The notes beneath the pieces were generated by a model. It saw only the letters and a list, made by a program, of their open reading frames with translations, had not been told where the DNA came from and searched no databases. Source: Gemmatimonas phototrophica (GTDB lineage: Bacteria > Gemmatimonadota > Gemmatimonadetes > Gemmatimonadales > Gemmatimonadaceae). From it: a DNA stretch of 6,410 nucleotides. Each line of letters opens with the position of its first letter. The first letter of the stretch is position 1. The translations under genes and the position numbers were made by a program. The stretch is taken from NCBI GenBank assembly GCA_945870175.1, contig CAMBRJ010000179.1, positions 1-6,410 of the forward strand. Direction: 5' to 3'. Below are positions 1 to 4,020 of the stretch, piece by piece.

Positions 1-476
1 ACGTACGCGCCGTCCGGCGTCCACTCCGGTGACACGTAACTGTTGTTGTTCCCCTTCGTGACCTGCGTGGTGTCCTTCCCGTCGAGCGACTGAATCCAGA
101 CGTTCTCGCCGCCGGAGCGGTCGGACACGAACACCACCTTCCGGCCGTCGGGCGAGAAGCGCGGCTGCGCGTCGAATCCCATGCCGCTGGTGAGTCGCGT
201 GGCTTTGCCGCCGGCGATCGGCATGGTGTACAGGTCACCGAGCAGATCGAACACGAGCTGCGAGCCGTCGGGCGACACGTCGAGGGACAGCCAGCTCCCT
301 TTCGTAGTCGTAAACGTGTGGGTGCGCGCCGTCTTGAGCGGCAGCGTCTCAGCCTCCGGGGCCGGGCGATCCTGCGCGAGGAGCGAACGGCCGAGGGGGG
401 CGCTCGACGCGATCAGCGTCAAGGCCGCGAGCGGGGCGAAACAGCGTGTCAGGCGGTACGGCAGGCGAGGCGTCAC
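1..476 (-). CDS. Exported TolB/PD40-type beta-propeller protein, N-terminal part (probably the head of an amidohydrolase); 3' end outside window
   Basis: About 158 codons are visible, read leftward off the window edge. I start it at GTG 476-474. An in-frame TAG lies at 515-513, no in-frame ATG comes before residue 85, and a GGAGA at 488-484 sits 7 bases upstream of the GTG. Residues 1-34 look like a Sec signal peptide: basic start (TPRLPYRLTR), hydrophobic core (APLAALTLIASSAPL) and probable cleavage after LLA. From about residue 60 come PD40/WD40-like blades with the signatures SPDGSQLVF, LYTMPIAGGKATRLT, SPDGRKVVFVSDRSGG, NVWIQSLDG and WTPDGAYV. Such propellers occur in TolB, in exported peptidases and at the N terminus of large secreted amidohydrolases. 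The stretch before the first blade (LPLKTARTHTFTTTKGSW) resembles the amidohydrolase type as I remember it. The catalytic domain is outside the window, so that assignment is inference. Propeller and export are well supported. Confidence 0.85.
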   Translation of the reverse strand, partial: MTPRLPYRLTRCFAPLAALTLIASSAPLGRSLLAQDRPAPEAETLPLKTARTHTFTTTKGSWLSLDVSPDGSQLVFDLLGDLYTMPIAGGKATRLTSGMGFDAQPRFSPDGRKVVFVSDRSGGENVWIQSLDGKDTTQVTKGNNNSYVSPEWTPDGAY

Positions 477-483
477 GCGAGCG

Positions 484-488
484 TCTCC
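484..488 (-). promoter_or_regulatory. Ribosome binding site of the left-edge propeller gene
   Basis: Read on the minus strand this is GGAGA, 7 bases before the GTG at 476-474. It decides the start, because no in-frame ATG lies between the upstream stop (515-513) and residue 85. Confidence 0.65.
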
Positions 489-493
489 GGCGA

Positions 494-514
494 AGGGGAA
501 AGTGGCAATCCCCT
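494..514. repeat. Inverted repeat AGGGGA-N9-TCCCCT
   Basis: A perfect 6-base dyad (494-499 with 509-514, 9-base spacer) lies in the presumed leader of the propeller gene, between its candidate -10 and its ribosome binding site. It could be a regulator half-site pair or a weak hairpin; chance is also possible for arms this short. Confidence 0.3.
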
Positions 515-520
515 AAGATA
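515..520 (-). promoter_or_regulatory. Candidate -10 element for the propeller gene
   Basis: On the minus strand the hexamer reads TATCTT, four of six matches to TATAAT, about 39 bases before the GTG start. No good -35 lies 16-18 bases further upstream; that position reads roughly GCCCAC. Low confidence, since promoter rules for this organism are unknown. Confidence 0.2.
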
Positions 521-522
521 CG

Positions 523-541
523 CCACCGTTCGGTTCGGTGG
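523..541. repeat. Inverted repeat CCACCG-N7-CGGTGG
   Basis: A perfect 6-base dyad (523-528 with 536-541, 7-base spacer) sits just upstream of the candidate minus-strand -10, where an operator would lie between divergent genes. No known operator consensus is recognised. Confidence 0.35.
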
Positions 542-626
542 GCTACGTCGTGACAGGTTTTCCCTTACGCAGGAGTGGGCGGCAGCGGCCGCTACCTCAT
601 ACTGACGCCCGTGCACGTTTCCTTTT

Positions 627-633
627 GAGGTGA
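627..633 (+). promoter_or_regulatory. Ribosome binding site of the PAS gene
   Basis: GAGGTGA ends 6 bases before the ATG at 640. Its last three bases (631-633) are also an in-frame TGA, so 640 is the earliest possible start in this frame. Confidence 0.8.
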
Positions 634-639
634 CCTCCG

Positions 640-1170
640 ATGCGCCTGGCCCGCTCCACCATTACGCCGACCGGCCGCGAACGCGTGTTCGGTGAAGACG
701 AGATCATTGTCAGCAAAACCGACGTGGCCGGAAAGATCACGTACGCCAACCACGTGTTCCTTCGCGTGTCCGGCTACACGGAAGCGGACTGCCTTGGCGC
801 CCCGCACAGCATGATCCGCCATCCGGACATGCCGCGTGCGGTGTTCAAGTACGCGTGGGATCGCCTGCTCGCCGGCCACGAAGTCTTTGCCTACGTGAAC
901 AACCTGGCGTGCACCGGCGACAACTACTGGGTTCTCGCGCACATGACGCCCACACGCGGACCGGACGGCTCGATCATCGGTTTTCATTCGAGCCGCCGCG
1001 TGCCCGATCGCGACAAGATTGCCAAGGTGTTGCCGCTGTACGACGCACTCCTGGTTGAGGAGCGACGCCAGGCGGACCGACCGACTGGGCTGAGGGCGTC
1101 GTACGCCACGCTTGAGGGAGCGCTGCGTGAGCAGCAGAAGAGCTACGACGAATGGGTGTGGAGCCTCTAA
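640..1170 (+). CDS. Stand-alone Aer-type PAS domain sensor protein, cytoplasmic
   Basis: The 176-residue protein is essentially one PAS domain (about residues 20-125) with a short helical tail and no signal peptide or membrane segment. It matches the PAS domain of the aerotaxis receptor Aer. Shared elements are IIVSKTD and ITYAN near the start, FLRVSGYTEAD (40-50), GAPHSMIRHPDMPRAVF (53-69), DNYWVLAHMTP (94-104) and IIGFHSSRRVPD. In E. coli Aer the Asn of the YAN motif and the RHPD segment contribute to FAD binding; the equivalents here are N37 and R60-D63. A flavin-based oxygen or redox sensor is therefore likely. Aer's Trp in the PWSG segment is replaced by EVFAYVNN, a variant I associate with PAS proteins found beside MCPs. 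The end (KSYDEWVWSL) looks like a natural terminus. The next gene starts two bases on, so the two products probably work together. Confidence 0.9.
   Translation: MRLARSTITPTGRERVFGEDEIIVSKTDVAGKITYANHVFLRVSGYTEADCLGAPHSMIRHPDMPRAVFKYAWDRLLAGHEVFAYVNNLACTGDNYWVLAHMTPTRGPDGSIIGFHSSRRVPDRDKIAKVLPLYDALLVEERRQADRPTGLRASYATLEGALREQQKSYDEWVWSL
1160..1163 (+). promoter_or_regulatory. Ribosome binding site choosing the MCP start
   Basis: GGAG lies inside the last codons of the PAS gene, 9 bases before ATG 1173. It favours 1173 over the in-frame ATG at 1152, which would overlap the PAS gene by 19 bases and has only a poor purine stretch (AGAAGAG) upstream. Confidence 0.55.
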
Positions 1171-1172
1171 TC

Positions 1173-2393
1173 ATGACGACCGCATACTCTCCGGACGCCG
1201 TCACCGACGTCGAAGCGCTTCAGGCTGAACTCGCGCATTACCAGACTGGCATCAAGGCCATTACGCTCGTCGCCCAACAGGCGGCGTCAGGTAACCTCGA
1301 ACCGCGCGCGATGGGGATTGACCCGACGGGCCCGCTCGGCGAACTCGCCCAGGCCGTAAATCATCTGCTCGACCTGTCGGACGCCTTCGTTCGCGAATCG
1401 ACCGCATCGCTGCAGCATGCCTCGGACGGCAAGTTTTATCGGCGCGTGCTGACGCGAGGTCTGCTGGGGACCTACCGGAACGCCGCGACCGTGATCAACA
1501 CGGCCAACGATCAGATGGCGCGCAGCGCCGGGCAGTTGAAAGACGCGGCAACGGCACGACTGCAGCTCGCCGAAACGTTCGAGATCGCCATCATGGGTGT
1601 GGTGAACGATCTGGCCACGGCAGCCACGGGCGCGCGCGCCACCGCGCAGGGGTTGTCGTACGCCGCCGATAGCGCGTCGCAGCACAGCACGTCGGTGGCG
1701 GCGGCGGCCGAGCAGGCGAGCCGCGGCATCGACTCGGTGGCCGCCGCCGCGGAAGAGATCACCGTCACCGTCACGGAGATCGAGCGTCAGGCGGTCGAGA
1801 CGCGCAGGATCTCGCAGACCGCTGTCATTGCATCGGAAGAGACCACCAGCAAGGTACGCACATTGGCCGAAGCCTCAGCGCAGATCACCCGTGTGGTGAA
1901 GCTCATCAACGACATCTCGAGCCAGACGCGATTGCTCGCGCTGAATGCGGCGATCGAAGCCGCACGCGCCGGGGAACTGGGTCGCGGGTTCGCCGTCGTG
2001 GCGGGCGAGGTCAAGAACCTGGCGGGACGCGCCGGCGACGCCACCGGCGAGATCGAAGCGCAGGTGCTCACGATTCAGACCGCGATCGACGACGTCGTGC
2101 AGTCCATCGAGGGTATCGGCACCACGGTGCGACGCGTGAACGACCTGTCGTCGGCCGTGTGCGGCGCCGTGGTGGAACAGCGTCAGGCCAATGACATGGT
2201 GAGCCGCAACATTCAGGAAGCCGCGCTGGGCACCCGCGACGTGGCCCAGAGCAACACGACCGTGTCCACCGCGGTTCGTGACACGAGCGACGCGGCGGGA
2301 CAGATGCTTGGCGCCGCCGACGATCTGTCCCACATGGCCGATCGCATGCGCGCCGAAGTCGACACCTTCCTGCACGTGATTCGCAACGGCTGA
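1173..2393 (+). CDS. Soluble methyl-accepting chemotaxis protein (cytoplasmic chemoreceptor)
   Basis: With the start at 1173 the protein has 406 residues; ATG 1152 would add seven. No hydrophobic membrane segment or signal peptide is present. The N-terminal part (about 25-120) is HAMP-like: ASGNLEPR, LGELAQAVNHLLDLSDAFVRES, RGLLGTYRNAATVIN. The rest is the long MCP signalling coiled coil. Its hairpin tip is unmistakable, QTRLLALNAAIEAARAGE followed by GRGFAVVAGEVKNLA (about 251-284), the CheA/CheW contact region. Candidate methylation pairs are E180-Q181 and E194-E195, each preceded by SVAAAA and spaced exactly two heptads apart. The tip has Arg253 where most receptors have Asn. There is no C-terminal NWETF-type CheR tether. 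The partner sensor is probably the preceding PAS protein, two bases upstream. No che genes lie in the window. The family call is very secure; the stimulus is inferred. Confidence 0.95.
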   Translation: MTTAYSPDAVTDVEALQAELAHYQTGIKAITLVAQQAASGNLEPRAMGIDPTGPLGELAQAVNHLLDLSDAFVRESTASLQHASDGKFYRRVLTRGLLGTYRNAATVINTANDQMARSAGQLKDAATARLQLAETFEIAIMGVVNDLATAATGARATAQGLSYAADSASQHSTSVAAAAEQASRGIDSVAAAAEEITVTVTEIERQAVETRRISQTAVIASEETTSKVRTLAEASAQITRVVKLINDISSQTRLLALNAAIEAARAGELGRGFAVVAGEVKNLAGRAGDATGEIEAQVLTIQTAIDDVVQSIEGIGTTVRRVNDLSSAVCGAVVEQRQANDMVSRNIQEAALGTRDVAQSNTTVSTAVRDTSDAAGQMLGAADDLSHMADRMRAEVDTFLHVIRNG

Positions 2394-2403
2394 AGCGGAT
2401 CGG

Positions 2404-4020
2404 CTAGCGCGCGGCCCGCCCCCGGGTGAGGAACGCACCCGGGAGCGCGCCGGTCATGCGCCCGTTTTCGAACACCACCGTGCCATTCACCGCCACCAAT
2501 TGGATCCCCTCCGGCCACTGATGCGGCGCGGTGTAGGTGGCCCGATCGGCGATCGCTTCGGCGTTGAACACGGCGATATCCGCCCGCTGGCCAACCGCGA
2601 GCGTGCCGCGATCGCGAATGCCGAGCCACTGCGCCGGCAGTGAGGTCATACGCTGCACGGCCACTTCGAGGGTGAGCTGTTGCCGCTCGCGCACGTGGGT
2701 CCCCAGCACGCGGGGAAAGGACCCATAACTCCGTGGGTGCGGAAAACCGCGCCCGAACGTCACGAGATCCCCGTCGGTCTCCACCATGGTGCCCGGGTGC
2801 GTGAGGAAGCGCGCCACATCGGCGTCGTCCATGCCGTGAAAGATGCCAATGAAGCCGCCACGCAATTGCAACGCGATCAAGGCCTCGACGGCTGCCTCTA
2901 CCGTGGTTGGCTGTCCCGCCGCCACGAGATAGTCAGCCAGCGTCTTCCCCGCGAGCGAGGCATCGAACGACACCTCACGAAACTGAATCGACGACGGCTC
3001 AGCGCCCGCCTGCTGCGGAAAGCGCACGCGCATCTCCTGCACCATCCGTGCGCGGGTGGCCGGGTCGGCCACACGCTTCGCGAAGGCCGGTGCGCCATCG
3101 GCCAACGCCCAGGGCGGAAACATCAGGTCGGAATAGGTGCTGTACGCCGTATACGGATACACGTCGACGGCCACCTCCATCCCGGCCGCACGTGCGGAAT
3201 CGAGCAGCGCCAGCATGCGCACACTCCACCCCCACTGCGCCGCACCGGTCACCTTGAGATGGTTGATCTGCACCGGAATCCGCGCACGCCGCCCCACCTC
3301 GAGCGTTTCGCGCAACGCGTCCATCACCGCCGGTCCTTCGTCCCGCAGATGGGTGACGTAGATCCCGCCATAGCGCGCCGCCACCTCAGCAAGCGCCGCA
3401 ACTTCATCGACGTTCGCGTACGTGGCCGGCACGTACTCCAATCCCGTGGACAGTCCGAGCGCACCCTGCGTCATGGCGGAGTCCACTAGCGCGCGCATCC
3501 ACGCGAGTTCTACCGCCGTTGGTCCGCGGTTGGCGAGACCCATGACGCGCTTGCGGATCCAGGTGTGGCCGGCGAAGAGCCCGACATTCGGCGCGATTTT
3601 CACCCGCGACCGATACTGGTCCATCGGGAACGGCTGATCCTGTGAATGCAGCGGCGCCAGCACGGTGGTGATCCCCTGCCGCACGAAATTCTCGGCCAGC
3701 CCATGATCGGCGAGCGTGACGAGATGGGCATGGTTGTCCCAGAACCCCGGCGACACGATCTGTCCGCTCACGTTGACCACGCGCGCCGCGCCACGTTGCG
3801 GAAGCGATGCCCCGATGGCCACGATGCGATCGCCACGGATCGCCACGTCCGCCACGCGGCGCGCGGCGCCGGTGCCGTCCACTACGGTGCCACCGGTGAG
3901 CAGTACATCGTAGGCGGGCGCCGCCGGACTACACGCCACACTTACCGCGATCAGACACGCAACGAGTGTCCTGCCGCCACGCCCGTGGCGCGACGTTGCG
4001 GCAACGGCTGCGCGGTTCAT
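2404..4020 (-). CDS. N-acyl-D-amino-acid deacylase (D-aminoacylase)-like amidohydrolase, predicted lipoprotein
   Basis: The 538-residue protein starts at ATG 4020-4018, overlapping the upstream stop (ATGA), with GGAG 5 bases upstream. Residues 1-30 form a lipoprotein-type signal peptide ending IAVSVAC, so the mature protein would start at lipidated Cys30 in the envelope. D-aminoacylase/Amidohydro_3 signatures follow in order: PGFWDNHAH (metal His97, His99), GLSTGLEYVP (189-198), YVTHLRDE (His224), INHLKVTG (His254), DVYPYTAYST (286-295), MVETDGD (Asp416), HPRSYGSFPRVLG (428-440), MTSLPA, DRGTLAVGQRADIAVF and ADRATYTAPHQWPEGI. The family hydrolyses N-acyl-D-amino acids to the free D-amino acid and a carboxylate. 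The canonical GNCG cysteine, a zinc ligand in characterised enzymes, is absent; the aligned segment APLHSQDQP has His125 instead. Exact substrate is unknown. The upstream gene encodes an amidohydrolase/beta-lactamase fusion and is translationally coupled. Confidence 0.9.
   Translation of the reverse strand: MNRAAVAATSRHGRGGRTLVACLIAVSVACSPAAPAYDVLLTGGTVVDGTGAARRVADVAIRGDRIVAIGASLPQRGAARVVNVSGQIVSPGFWDNHAHLVTLADHGLAENFVRQGITTVLAPLHSQDQPFPMDQYRSRVKIAPNVGLFAGHTWIRKRVMGLANRGPTAVELAWMRALVDSAMTQGALGLSTGLEYVPATYANVDEVAALAEVAARYGGIYVTHLRDEGPAVMDALRETLEVGRRARIPVQINHLKVTGAAQWGWSVRMLALLDSARAAGMEVAVDVYPYTAYSTYSDLMFPPWALADGAPAFAKRVADPATRARMVQEMRVRFPQQAGAEPSSIQFREVSFDASLAGKTLADYLVAAGQPTTVEAAVEALIALQLRGGFIGIFHGMDDADVARFLTHPGTMVETDGDLVTFGRGFPHPRSYGSFPRVLGTHVRERQQLTLEVAVQRMTSLPAQWLGIRDRGTLAVGQRADIAVFNAEAIADRATYTAPHQWPEGIQLVAVNGTVVFENGRMTGALPGAFLTRGRAAR
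2421..2443. terminator. Strong GC-rich inverted repeat at convergent gene ends (possible bidirectional terminator)
   Basis: CCCGGGTG (2421-2428) and CACCCGGG (2436-2443) form a perfect 8-base stem with a 7-base loop; CGCGC blocks at 2408-2412 and 2446-2450 could extend it with a bulge. It lies 27 bases after the MCP stop and inside the last codons of the convergent deacylase gene. Neither side has a proper T-run (only TTTT at 2464-2467 on the plus side). Intrinsic termination is therefore uncertain; an mRNA 3' stabilising hairpin is equally possible. Confidence 0.35.
4017..4020 (-). other. ATGA stop/start overlap coupling the two hydrolase genes
   Basis: On the minus strand the deacylase ATG (4020-4018) shares two bases with the fusion gene's TGA (4019-4017). 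This is the classic arrangement for translational coupling and shows that the two genes share one transcript. Confidence 0.85.

Larger units (their letters stand above)
477..639. other. Divergent intergenic region between propeller gene and PAS gene
   Basis: These 163 bases must carry the promoters for both directions. I see two ribosome binding sites at the edges and two short dyads (494-514 and 523-541). A TATCTT on the minus strand (520-515) could be a -10 element for the propeller gene. Toward the PAS gene there is a CATACT at 598-603 and a GTGACA at 550-555, but they are not spaced as a sigma-70 pair. No sigma-54 or sigma-28 (flagellar) consensus is convincing. No small gene is evident. 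Confidence 0.5.

Noticed and set aside
501..520. Sigma-54-like promoter (TGGCA start at 503)
   Set aside because: The GC doublet expected at -12 with correct spacing is missing, and the sequence does not match on the strand of either gene.
1152..1172. MCP start at ATG 1152
   Set aside because: It is possible but has a weaker ribosome site than ATG 1173, and the seven extra residues match nothing in the family.
1140..1180. Frameshift joining the PAS and MCP genes into one Aer-like protein
   Set aside because: The PAS protein ends in a plausible natural terminus (SYDEWVWSL) and the MCP has its own ribosome site and start; there is no homopolymer at the junction suggesting a sequencing error.
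1875..2438. 187-codon minus-strand open frame across the MCP 3' half
   Set aside because: It mirrors the highly conserved MCP tip region on the other strand and has no recognisable protein features.
2680..3489. 269-codon plus-strand open frame within the deacylase gene
   Set aside because: Arg/His-rich translation, no domain and no convincing start; a shadow of the D-aminoacylase coding frame.
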